A DNA stretch of 42,696 bases. Source: Nonomuraea antri. GTDB lineage: Bacteria > Actinomycetota > Actinomycetes > Streptosporangiales > Streptosporangiaceae. The notes below the pieces were generated by a model. The model worked only from the letters and a program-made list of their open reading frames with translations, was not told the DNA's origin and made no database searches. Both the position numbers and the translations under genes were made by a program. This document shows positions 24,264-30,415 of the stretch, piece after piece. The stretch lies in contig NZ_JABCPZ010000078.1 of the NCBI RefSeq assembly GCF_013283785.1, forward strand, positions 1 through 42,696, in the 5' to 3' direction. Every line of letters starts with the position of its first letter. Position 1 is the stretch's first letter.

Positions 24264-24310
24264 GCGCGCACCCCGCCCACCAGCAGGTGCCAGGTCAGGC
24301 CGAGGTTCAC
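24260..24310 (-). CDS. Possible 16-residue mini-ORF, first copy, overlapping the ATPase stop
   Basis: GTG 24310 overlaps the ATPase TGA as GTGA and opens the same 16-residue sequence as the next copy, ending in TGA that overlaps ATG 24263. With the second copy it makes a chain ATPase, mini-ORF, mini-ORF, permease without a gap in translation. Confidence 0.35.
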   Translation of the reverse strand: MNLGLTWHLLVGGVRA

Positions 24311-24984
24311 GCGCGCACCCCGCCCACCAGCAGGTGCCCGTCGCGGACCTCGACGGTGCGGTCGCACCAGCCGGCCACGTTCGGGTCATGGGTGACGACG
24401 ATCAGGGACGCGTCGTTGTGCTTGGTCGCCTGGACCAGCAGCCGCATCGTGTCCTGTCCTGTCGTCTGGTCGAGCGCGCCGGTGGGCTCGTCGGCGAACA
24501 CCACCGCGGGCCTGGTGACCAGCGCCCTGGCGATGGCCACCCGCTGTGCCTGCCCGCCGGACAGCTCACCCGGCCGCCTGGACTCCATGCCCTGCAGCCC
24601 GAGCGGTCCGAACCACTCGCGGGCCTGGGTCACGGCCTGGGCCCGCGGCACGCCGCCGAGCATGAGCGGGAGCGCCACGTTCTCCTCGGCGGGCAGCTCG
24701 GGCAGGAGCTGGCCGAACTGGAAGACGAAGCCGAACCTGGTGCGGCGCAGCGCGCTGCGCTGGCGTTCGCGCATGGCGTCGATACGCTGGCCGAGCAGGT
24801 GCACCTCGCCGGCGTCCGGCTTCATGATCCCGGCCAGGCAGTGAAGCAGCGTCGACTTGCCGGAACCGCTCGGCCCCATGATGGCCACGGCCTCCCCGGC
24901 CCGCACCGCGATGTCCACGCCGCCCAGGGCGACCGTCTGCCCGAACCGCTTGGTCAGGGCATGTCCAACAAGTACGTCGTTCAT
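24307..24984 (-). CDS. ABC exporter ATPase, MacB/LolD-like
   Basis: 225 residues. Walker A GPSGSGKSTLLH lies near residue 38, Q-loop FVFQFGQLLPELPAEENV follows, then signature LSGGQAQRVAIARAL, Walker B AVVFADEPTGALD and switch His in VVTHDPNVA. The compact size and LLPELPAEENV text fit the MacB/LolD group that pairs with FtsX-like permeases. ATG 24984 has AGGAAGG about ten bases upstream and overlaps the stop of a possible 41-codon leader ORF as ATGA. It lies downstream of marR on the same strand; the 218-bp gap between them is a 20-bp tandem array plus that leader. Confidence 0.95.
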   Translation of the reverse strand: MNDVLVGHALTKRFGQTVALGGVDIAVRAGEAVAIMGPSGSGKSTLLHCLAGIMKPDAGEVHLLGQRIDAMRERQRSALRRTRFGFVFQFGQLLPELPAEENVALPLMLGGVPRAQAVTQAREWFGPLGLQGMESRRPGELSGGQAQRVAIARALVTRPAVVFADEPTGALDQTTGQDTMRLLVQATKHNDASLIVVTHDPNVAGWCDRTVEVRDGHLLVGGVRA

Positions 24985-25106
24985 GCCGCCAAGCCTTCCT
25001 GGCGGACGGTCGCGCGGTATCGGCCGAGCGTCCGATTCCTCCTCGGCCGAACGGCCGATCTTTGCCGCACCGGGCCGATTCTCGGCCCTGCCCGGCCGAT
25101 CCTCAC
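24981..25106 (-). CDS. Possible 41-residue leader ORF before the ATPase gene
   Basis: From the last GTG of the 20-bp array (25106) a frame stays open for 41 codons and stops at TGA overlapping the ATPase ATG as ATGA. The product is very basic (text such as RPRRNRTLGRYRA) with no recognised domain. High GC makes open frames common, so coding is uncertain. The exact stop/start overlap is what makes it worth listing. Confidence 0.25.
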   Translation of the reverse strand: MRIGRAGPRIGPVRQRSAVRPRRNRTLGRYRATVRQEGLAA

Positions 25107-25230
25107 CCTGCCCGGCCGATCCTCACCCTGCCCGGCCGATCCTCACCCTGCCCGGCCAATCCTCACCCTGCCCGGTCGCCTCTTATCGCGCCCGGTCGCC
25201 TCTTACCGCGCCCGGTCGGCCGGGAGTGCC
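25071..25230 (-). repeat. Tandem array (exact 20-bp unit, 8 copies) from the end of marR
   Basis: Units fall every 20 bp from 25071 to 25230. The last three belong to, or derive from, the marR 3' end (DRAR plus the TAA stop at 25203). Four inner units are nearly identical, with plus-strand text CCCGGCCGATCCTCACCCTG. On the minus strand each inner unit carries GTGA, so with a 3n-1 period each would make a 7-codon ORF overlapping the next. Confidence 0.92.
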
Positions 25231-25721
25231 GGGACGTCGCCGTAGGACACCAGCAGGGTGCTCAGCGCGGCCCCCACCTGCTCACGCTCCTCCGGCCCCA
25301 GCGCCTCGAGCAGTCGCGCCTCGTTGGCGATGTGCAGCGGCAGCACGCGGTCGATGACCTCCAGACCATGATCGGTGAGCCGGATCCGTACCGAACGGCG
25401 GTCGTTCTCGTCGCGCGTCCGGACGACCAGCCCCTTGTCGTGCATCTTGTCCACGCGCAGCGTGATGGCGCCGGTCGTGACCAGCGAGGTCTTGAGGAAC
25501 GTGCCCGCGGTCAGCTCGTAGGGCGCGCCGGACCTGCGCAGCGTGGACAGCACGTCGAACTCGCCGGGCTCCAGGCCGTGCCCGGCCAGGAAGTCCTTGA
25601 TCTCCTTGTCCCACATGCGGGACAGCCGCATGATCCGCCCGACCACGCCGATCGGCCAGAAGTCGATGTCGGGCCGCTCGCGCCGCCACTGCTCCAGCAC
25701 CGCGGACACGGAGTCCGGCAT
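25203..25721 (-). CDS. MarR-family transcriptional regulator
   Basis: 172 residues. The winged-helix core reads LEPGEFDVLSTLRRSG, TAGTFLKTSLVTTGAITLRVDKMHDKGLVVRTRDENDRRSVRIRLTDHG, the standard MarR helix-turn-helix and wing with the conserved DxRS. MarR proteins bind palindromes as dimers and release on phenolic or drug-like ligands. ATG 25721 has GGAGG five bases upstream, which rules out the longer frame. It is divergent from a hydrolase-cupin-cupin operon, with two palindromic sites between, and lies ahead of an ABC exporter on its own strand, so it probably controls both. The coding 3' end merges into the 20-bp array. Confidence 0.93.
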   Translation of the reverse strand: MPDSVSAVLEQWRRERPDIDFWPIGVVGRIMRLSRMWDKEIKDFLAGHGLEPGEFDVLSTLRRSGAPYELTAGTFLKTSLVTTGAITLRVDKMHDKGLVVRTRDENDRRSVRIRLTDHGLEVIDRVLPLHIANEARLLEALGPEEREQVGAALSTLLVSYGDVPALPADRAR

Positions 25722-25738
25722 GGGTACCTCCAGGAAAT

Positions 25739-25757
25739 TTAAGTGAGCGCTCATTAA
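25739..25757. promoter_or_regulatory. MarR-type operator 1
   Basis: TTAAGTGAGCGCTCATTAA is a near-perfect 19-bp palindrome around TGAGCGCTCA, 18 bp before the marR start. The AT-rich arms stand out from the surrounding GC. Its place at the marR start suggests autorepression. Confidence 0.7.
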
Positions 25758-25782
25758 GTTGACACTCACACAAACGCTGATT

Positions 25783-25800
25783 ATCTTAGCGCTCATCTTA
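25783..25800. promoter_or_regulatory. MarR-type operator 2
   Basis: ATCTTAGCGCTCATCTTA carries the same AGCGCTCA core as operator 1, 42 bp further on (four helical turns), and 32 bp before the hydrolase start. Two sites on one face of the DNA would let one regulator close both divergent promoters. Confidence 0.6.
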
Positions 25801-25831
25801 TCAGAGCTGACTCAATGAACGGTGGCCCATT

Positions 25832-26614
25832 ATGCCTTTCACCACTGCCCGCGACACCCGCGTCCACTACGAGGTCGACGGCCACGGCCCCGGCCTGGTG
25901 CTGGTCCACGGCGTCGGCGGCGACGCCGAGAAGGTCTTCGGCAACGTGGTCGGCCATTTCACCTCGTCCAGGACGGTGGTGCGGCCCAACTTCAGCGGCA
26001 GCGGCCAGACCGCCGACGACGGCGCCGACCTGACCGTCGACCTGATCGCCGACCAGGTCGCCGCGGCCGCGCAGGCCGCCGTGGACGGGCCCGTCGACCT
26101 GTTCGGCTTCTCACTCGGCGCCGTCGCCGCGGCCGTGGTCGCCGCCACGCGGCCGGAGCTGGTGCGCAGTCTCGTCCTGGCCGGTGGCTGGGCCCACTCC
26201 ACCGGCCCGCGCGACCAGTACTACTTCCAGACCGCGGCCAAGCTGCTCGCCGCCGACCGCGAGCTGTTCAAGCGCTTCTCCGCGCTGACCGGCTTCAGCA
26301 CCGCCACGCTCGACCGCTTCGGCCACGACGGGCTCGCCTACTCGCTGGCCGACGCCTGGCCCCCGCCCGGCATCGGCCGGCAGCTCGACCTCGGCGGCCG
26401 CGTCGACATCCGGCCCCTGCTGCCCCGGATCACCGCGCCCACCCTGGTCATCGGCTTCGCCGAGGACGCCATGATCCCGATCGACGGCTCCAGGCAGCTG
26501 AGCGCCGCGATCCCGGGCAGCCGGCTGGTGGAGGTCGAGGGCCAGGGCCACATGGACTGGTTCGCCGACCCCAGCGGCCTGATCAAGCTGACCACCGACT
26601 TCATCGACGAGTGA
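25832..26614 (+). CDS. Alpha/beta-fold hydrolase
   Basis: 260 residues. The strand and oxyanion loop LVLVHGVGGDAEKVFG come first, then nucleophile elbow LFGFSLGAVAAAV with Ser in G-F-S-L-G, acidic FAEDAMIPIDG and catalytic His in VEGQGHMDWF. A lid follows the elbow. It is a cytoplasmic serine hydrolase of the esterase/dienelactone-like type; the substrate is unknown. ATG 25832 lacks a strong ribosome site. It is the first gene of a three-gene unit (hydrolase, cupin, cupin) divergent from marR, which suggests MarR-regulated breakdown or detoxification of a small molecule. Confidence 0.9.
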   Translation: MPFTTARDTRVHYEVDGHGPGLVLVHGVGGDAEKVFGNVVGHFTSSRTVVRPNFSGSGQTADDGADLTVDLIADQVAAAAQAAVDGPVDLFGFSLGAVAAAVVAATRPELVRSLVLAGGWAHSTGPRDQYYFQTAAKLLAADRELFKRFSALTGFSTATLDRFGHDGLAYSLADAWPPPGIGRQLDLGGRVDIRPLLPRITAPTLVIGFAEDAMIPIDGSRQLSAAIPGSRLVEVEGQGHMDWFADPSGLIKLTTDFIDE

Positions 26615-26619
26615 TCCCG

Positions 26620-27096
26620 ATGTCCTACCCCGACCCGCGCTACTTCGGCGACACCGGCGAGATCAACGCGACCTTCCGCCCCGCCACCGCCGACCCCGAC
26701 CTCGTCTCCCGGGGCACCACCTACCACTACCTGTCCACCACCGTCTCGACCGGCGGCGAGTACGGCCTGTACCGGGTGGACATGGGCCCGGACTTCGGCG
26801 GCCCGAGCACGCACTTCCACAAGTCCATGTCCGAGTCGTTCTTCATCCTGTCCGGCACCATGCGCCTGTTCGACGGCCGGCGATGGATCGACGCCACCGC
26901 GGGCGACTACCTGTACGTCCCGGTCGGCGGCCTGCACGCCTTCCGCAACGAATCCGGCGAACCCGCCTCGATGCTCATGCTGTTCGCGCCAGGCGCCCCG
27001 CGCGAGGACTACTTCGAGGGCGTCACCGAGCTCGCCGGCCTCAGCGACGAGGAACGCGCGGAGTTCTTCGTCCGCCACGACAGCTTCTTCGTCTAG
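26620..27096 (+). CDS. Cupin-domain protein
   Basis: 158 residues with one cupin barrel. Motif 1 is STHFHKSMSESFFILSGTM and motif 2 GDYLYVPVGGLHAFRN, giving the His/His/Glu/His metal set. A C-terminal tail (LSDEERAEFFVRHDSFFV) is typical of small actinobacterial cupins of unknown role. ATG 26620 is taken as the start; an in-frame GTG at 26611 overlaps the hydrolase stop as GTGA and is equally plausible. It is coupled to the hydrolase and lies 12 bp before the second cupin. An isomerase or dioxygenase role is possible, but the substrate is unknown. Confidence 0.88.
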   Translation: MSYPDPRYFGDTGEINATFRPATADPDLVSRGTTYHYLSTTVSTGGEYGLYRVDMGPDFGGPSTHFHKSMSESFFILSGTMRLFDGRRWIDATAGDYLYVPVGGLHAFRNESGEPASMLMLFAPGAPREDYFEGVTELAGLSDEERAEFFVRHDSFFV

Positions 27097-27108
27097 AAGG
27101 GATCGACC

Positions 27109-27480
27109 ATGCACGTCAAGAAGATCACCCACGAGGACGGCGCCTGGGTCGGCATCGGCGACAGCCAGATCTACGTCAACGACCTGATCGACGCGGCCTC
27201 GGCGCCCGAGGCGAAGATGACCGTCGGGTTCGCGCGCCTCGCCCAGGGCGAATCGATGGAGATCAGCTTTCCCTACGACGAGGTGCTGATCATCACCAAG
27301 GGCTCCTACGCGGTACGCACCGCGGCCGGCGAGACCCTGCGCGCCGCCGCCGGGGACGTGATCTACCTGCCCGGCGGCACGTCGAACTCCTCCTGGGCGG
27401 AAGCGGACACCGAGATGGTCTACGTCGCCGGCCCGCCCGACGTCTACGCCGCCCACGTGGCCGCGTCGGCGACCGGCTGA
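27109..27480 (+). CDS. EutQ-like cupin protein
   Basis: 123 residues, a single cupin. SFPYDEVLIITKGSYAVRT and AAGDVIYLPGGTSNSSW resemble the C-terminal cupin of EutQ, with Asp/Glu in place of the first metal histidines. In Eut systems the fold has been linked to acetate kinase activity, but nothing else of that system is present, so the name marks resemblance only. ATG 27109 has AAGGGA seven bases upstream. It is the last gene of the hydrolase-cupin-cupin unit. Confidence 0.85.
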   Translation: MHVKKITHEDGAWVGIGDSQIYVNDLIDAASAPEAKMTVGFARLAQGESMEISFPYDEVLIITKGSYAVRTAAGETLRAAAGDVIYLPGGTSNSSWAEADTEMVYVAGPPDVYAAHVAASATG

Positions 27481-27483
27481 AGG

Positions 27484-27510
27484 TTTCACCCACGTAGGCG
27501 CTGCTAGGGT
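27484..27510 (+). promoter_or_regulatory. Promoter of the MFS attenuator leader, leaderless type
   Basis: TAGGGT (27505-27510) is a good -10 box, placed six bases before GTG 27517, the spacing of leaderless transcripts that begin at the start codon. A weak -35 candidate, TTTCAC (27484-27489), lies 15 bp further up. The promoter abuts the stop of the EutQ-like gene, so the exporter is expressed separately. Confidence 0.5.
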
Positions 27511-27516
27511 TTGTCT

Positions 27517-27549
27517 GTGCCGAAAACGGACAAGGTGCGCCGTCGCTGA
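27517..27549 (+). CDS. 10-residue leader peptide of the MFS attenuator
   Basis: GTG 27517 encodes MPKTDKVRRR followed by TGA at 27547-27549. It would be translated from a leaderless mRNA. The final Val-Arg-Arg-Arg codons lie inside the 5' arm of the first attenuator stem, so a ribosome stalled there would melt that stem. Short leader peptides that arrest drug-bound ribosomes often carry basic residues near the arrest point, as in erm leaders. The assignment rests on position and RNA logic. Confidence 0.6.
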   Translation: MPKTDKVRRR

Positions 27550-27620
27550 GAGCGGCGGCGCAAAACCCTGAGTCTCGCCGTCGCTCCTGACCTGTGGCCA
27601 GGAGCGCCTTCATGGCGCTC
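27536..27620 (+). promoter_or_regulatory. ermC-like translational attenuator of the MFS exporter
   Basis: Four segments are visible. Segment 1 (27536-27546, in the leader codons) pairs with segment 2 (27552-27562) in an 11-bp stem with a five-base loop. Segment 3 (27576-27589) repeats the segment 1 core CGCCGTCGCT and ends GCTCCTG, pairing over 7 bp with segment 4, CAGGAGC (27599-27605), which contains the exporter's ribosome site. Segment 2 (27550-27560) can instead pair with segment 3 over 11 bp including one G-U, freeing segment 4. A competing stem, 27602-27608 with 27614-27620, covers the ATG. Default: 1:2 and 3:4, translation off. A ribosome stalled on the leader: 2:3, translation on. 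Confidence 0.7.
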
Positions 27621-28976
27621 GGATCCCCCTTGTTCCGGAGCGCACTCGTGTTCACCTTGCCTGTTCGTCAACGTCGGCGTGTCCTCTTCGCCGACCTCGT
27701 CTCCACCGCGGTGTTCCCGCTCGCCATCACCGGCTCGACGGCCGTGGTCCCCGAGGTCACCGCGCGGCTGCCCGGCGCGGACGGCCTGGGCCCGTGGATC
27801 GTCCTCGCCTACAACGGGCTCTTCGCCGCCGCCCTGCTGCTGGCGGGGGTGATCGCCGATCGCACCGCGCGCACCGGGTTCTTCGCCGCGGGCAACCTCG
27901 TCGTCGCGGTCACCGGCGTCCTGTCGGCCTTCGCGCCCGATCTGGCGTCCCTGGTGGCGCTGCGCGCGGTCGCCGGGGTCGGCGCGGCCATGTGCGCCGC
28001 CGGCGGGTCGTCGATGATCCTGGGCGTGTACCCGCCGGAGGAGCGGCGGCGCGTGTACGGCTACATGGGCGCGGTGCTGGGCAGCAGCCTGGCGCTGGGC
28101 CCGATCGTCGCCCAGGGCCTCATGGCCGTCGGCGGCTGGCCGCTCGTCTTCGTCGTGCCCGCGGCCGTCTCCGGCCTCGCGGTCCTGGCCACGCTCGGGC
28201 TTCCCGCCCTGCGCAGTCCCGAGGTTCCCGACGACTTCGACCTCGCCGGCGCGGTCCTGTTCGGGGTGACCATCGCCGCCGCGGTGACCGCGCTCGGGCT
28301 GGGTCCGGGGTCCGGCGTGCCGTGGTGGGGGCCGGGCGCGCTGGTGGTCGTCGCGGTGGCCGGGGGCGTGTGGCTGGTCCGGGTGGAACGGCGGGCGGCC
28401 GATCCGGCGATTCCGGTGGACCTGCTGCGGATCCCCGCCTATCGCGCGTACGCCCTGTCGACCGGCGCCTTCATGGGGATCCTCGTGGTGGGGCTGGCCG
28501 TGCTCCCGCAGCTCGGCGCCGTCCAGGGGCTGGGCTCGGGCGCGGCGGCGGTCATGCTGAGCCTGCTGACCGTGCCGTCGACGCTCTTCCCGCTGCTCGC
28601 CGCGCGGCTCGCGCGCCGATGGGCGCGGCCGCTGGTGGCCTGCGGCCTGTTCGCCTGCGCCGCGGCCGCGCTGGTCCTGCAGCTGACCGGCCATCCCGCC
28701 GCGCTGCTCTGCGCCGCCGGGGTGATCGGGCTGTGTCTCGGCCTGACCGAAGGCGTCCCTGACGGGCAGGCGCTCAAGTACGTGCCGTACCAGCGGGGCG
28801 GGGCGGGCGCGGCGCTGTTCGGCACCGTCAGGATGAGCCTGGAGACCTGCACGCTGGCGGCCGCCACCGGGGTGATGGCCGCGCTGGGTCCCGCGTCGGG
28901 CATGGCCGTGGCAGGCGCGGTGTGCCTGCTCGCCGGCGTCGTCGTCCGGCGGTCCGTCCCCTCCCGCGACGCCTGA
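27612..28976 (+). CDS. MFS drug exporter, EmrB/QacA (DHA2)-like
   Basis: 454 residues, strongly hydrophobic, about 12-14 membrane helices. The first helices read LFADLVSTAVFPLAIT and GPWIVLAYNGLFAAALLLAGVIADRTART, the latter holding the loop 2-3 motif (GxxaDrxGrr-like). RAVAGVGAAMCAAGGSSMI and LGSSLALGPIVAQGL cover motifs B and C of antiporters. A helix pair, then VERRAADPAIPVDLLR, separates the halves as in DHA2 pumps. ATG 27612 has AGGAG seven bases upstream; upstream ATG/GTG codons in frame fall inside the attenuator stems. The leader suggests induction by an antibiotic that slows ribosomes, so a ribosome-targeting drug is the likely substrate class (inference). Confidence 0.9.
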   Translation: MALGSPLFRSALVFTLPVRQRRRVLFADLVSTAVFPLAITGSTAVVPEVTARLPGADGLGPWIVLAYNGLFAAALLLAGVIADRTARTGFFAAGNLVVAVTGVLSAFAPDLASLVALRAVAGVGAAMCAAGGSSMILGVYPPEERRRVYGYMGAVLGSSLALGPIVAQGLMAVGGWPLVFVVPAAVSGLAVLATLGLPALRSPEVPDDFDLAGAVLFGVTIAAAVTALGLGPGSGVPWWGPGALVVVAVAGGVWLVRVERRAADPAIPVDLLRIPAYRAYALSTGAFMGILVVGLAVLPQLGAVQGLGSGAAAVMLSLLTVPSTLFPLLAARLARRWARPLVACGLFACAAAALVLQLTGHPAALLCAAGVIGLCLGLTEGVPDGQALKYVPYQRGGAGAALFGTVRMSLETCTLAAATGVMAALGPASGMAVAGAVCLLAGVVVRRSVPSRDA

Positions 28977-28998
28977 CGGGATCGAGGGTCCGGGAACC

Positions 28999-29004
28999 TA
29001 AAGT
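28999..29004 (+). promoter_or_regulatory. -10 box of the response regulator gene, leaderless type
   Basis: TAAAGT ends seven bases before GTG 29012, the same layout as at 27505 and 40905. A -35 is not clear. If used, the mRNA starts at or next to the start codon. Confidence 0.4.
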
Positions 29005-29011
29005 GGGGGCC

Positions 29012-29662
29012 GTGACTATCCGGGTACTCATCGCCGACGACCAGCAGCTGGTGCGCACCGGCTTCCAGATGATTTTGGACGCTCAATCCGACATGGAGGT
29101 GGTGGCCACCGTCGCCGACGGCGCGGAGGCGGTCGCCGAGGCCAGGCGGCTGCGGCCGGACGTGTGCCTGCTCGACATCAGGATGCCCAAGCTCGACGGG
29201 CTCGAGGTGACCAGGGTGCTGGCCGGTCCCGGCGTGGAGAATCCGATGCGGGTGGTCATCGTGACCACGTTCGACCTCGACGAGTACGTCTACGGCGCGC
29301 TCCGCGCCGGCGCCACCGGCTTCCTGCTCAAGGACAGCGGGCCGACGCTGCTGATCGAGGCGGTCAGGGCGGCCGCGGTCGGCGACGCGCTGGTGTCGCC
29401 GTCGGTGACCGTCCGGCTGCTGCAGCACCTGGCCCAGCCCAAGCCGGCCGCGCCGCCCGCGCCGAGCAACCCGCTGACCGAGCGCGAGCTGGACGTCGTG
29501 CGCCTGATCGCCAGGGGCCGCACCAACCAGGAGGTGGCCGCGGAGCTGTTCGTCTCGCTGTCGACCGTCAAGACGCATCTGGGCAGCATCCAGGCGAAAC
29601 TCGGTGTCCGCAATCGCGTGGGAATCGCGGCTTGGGCGTGGGAATCCGGCGTGGTGAGCTGA
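29012..29662 (+). CDS. NarL/LuxR-type two-component response regulator (orphan)
   Basis: 216 residues. The receiver domain has acidic pocket ADDQ (Asp9, Asp10), phospho-acceptor LLDIRMP (Asp55), switch Thr in VIVTTFDLDE and Lys in FLLKDSGP (about 107). After a Pro/Ala linker near 140-150, the LuxR helix-turn-helix reads NPLTERELDVVRLIARGRTNQEVAAELFVSLSTVKTHLGSI. It binds DNA when phosphorylated. No histidine kinase gene adjoins it, although this class is normally paired with one. GTG 29012 is taken as the start on the -10 spacing and the GGGGG just upstream; GTG 29003 is in frame. It lies 35 bp after the MFS exporter. Confidence 0.92.
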   Translation: MTIRVLIADDQQLVRTGFQMILDAQSDMEVVATVADGAEAVAEARRLRPDVCLLDIRMPKLDGLEVTRVLAGPGVENPMRVVIVTTFDLDEYVYGALRAGATGFLLKDSGPTLLIEAVRAAAVGDALVSPSVTVRLLQHLAQPKPAAPPAPSNPLTERELDVVRLIARGRTNQEVAAELFVSLSTVKTHLGSIQAKLGVRNRVGIAAWAWESGVVS

Positions 29663-29728
29663 TTAACAAAGAGCCTGGCGGGATACAAGTGAATCAGAAC
29701 CTCAGCGCATGCCCGGGGGGAGAACATC

Positions 29729-30415
29729 GTGCGCTATGCCCAGGCATCGCCCGCCAGAGCCGCTTCCGCCGTCTATGTCACGCTCACCGCGCAGGTGCTC
29801 TCCCTCGGCGCCCTGGTGATCTTCGAGCAGACCCGAGGTCACCGGCTGGCCGCCGAGCTCGCCGCGTACGGCGGCCGCCCGCAGGGCGCCGAGGCCGAGG
29901 CCGTGGTCGGCGCGGTCACCATGTTCGCCGTGCTGATGATGCTGGTCGCGGGCACCGCGATCGCGGCGGCGGCCGCGTACGTCACGTGGTTGGTACGTGC
30001 CAGGCAGGCCAACGAGCGCGAGGCGCCGACCGGCCCGGTAGCGGCCGCCTGGCTGATCCCCGGCGTGAACCTGGTCGCCCCGGCGATGCTGGTCGACGAC
30101 GTCTGGCGGGGCGCGTGGCGGGGCGTCGCGCCGCCGCCGGAGCGCCGCAGCCGCTGGCGTGCCCTGCTGGCGGCCTGGTGGCTGAGCTGGCTGGCCATGC
30201 TGGCGCTGATCACCATCAGGCTCCCGCTCGACGCCTCCGCCGGCGATCTCACCGGGGTCGGCACGCTCGAACTGCTCTGCTCGGCGGCGGCCGCGCTGCT
30301 GTGCGCGGCCACCGTACGCGAGCTGACCCAGCTCCAGCAGCCCGCGCACGAGTCGCGCAGGGCCGCGGCGCCCACCTCGATCGGGCTGAGCGCGTCAGGC
30401 GGCGGTGGGGCCTGA
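29729..30415 (+). CDS. DUF4328 membrane protein
   Basis: 228 residues with about five membrane helices: near 12-35, 60-90 (VVGAVTMFAVLMMLVAGTAIAAA), 100-125 (AAWLIPGVNLVAPAMLVDDVWRGAW), 145-165 and 180-200. The segment WLVRARQAN followed by AAWLIPGVNLVAP and a WW pair is the mark of DUF4328, a family of unknown function common in actinobacteria. The start is GTG 29729 with GGGGGAG seven bases upstream. The 66 bp after the response regulator may hold its own promoter. The 3' end overlaps the convergent dnaE2 by 21 bp. Confidence 0.88.
   Translation: MRYAQASPARAASAVYVTLTAQVLSLGALVIFEQTRGHRLAAELAAYGGRPQGAEAEAVVGAVTMFAVLMMLVAGTAIAAAAAYVTWLVRARQANEREAPTGPVAAAWLIPGVNLVAPAMLVDDVWRGAWRGVAPPPERRSRWRALLAAWWLSWLAMLALITIRLPLDASAGDLTGVGTLELLCSAAAALLCAATVRELTQLQQPAHESRRAAAPTSIGLSASGGGGA

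Larger units (their letters stand above)
24213..24310 (-). repeat. Tandem duplication (47-bp period) at the ATPase/permease junction
   Basis: Two near-identical 47-bp units separate the ATPase stop (24307) from the permease start (24216), and partial copies are the two gene ends themselves. Each unit joins text matching the permease start (MNLxLTW) to text matching the ATPase end (HLLVGGVRA). The period is 3n-1, so every unit carries a start and a stop overlapping by one base with its neighbour. Confidence 0.92.

Noticed and set aside
22137..25230. CRISPR array
   Set aside because: The repeats are directly adjacent with no unique spacers, have variable units and derive from neighbouring gene ends.
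25071..25230. Array as a cluster of transcription-factor sites for MarR
   Set aside because: The units lack the AGCGCTCA core of the two operators, lie downstream of marR and merge with its coding end.
27505..27600. TPP or other metabolite riboswitch before the MFS exporter
   Set aside because: CTGAGAG and ACCCTGA recall the TPP element, but the second conserved half is missing. The leader ORF and duplicated stem arm explain the region better. An Infernal search against Rfam would settle it.
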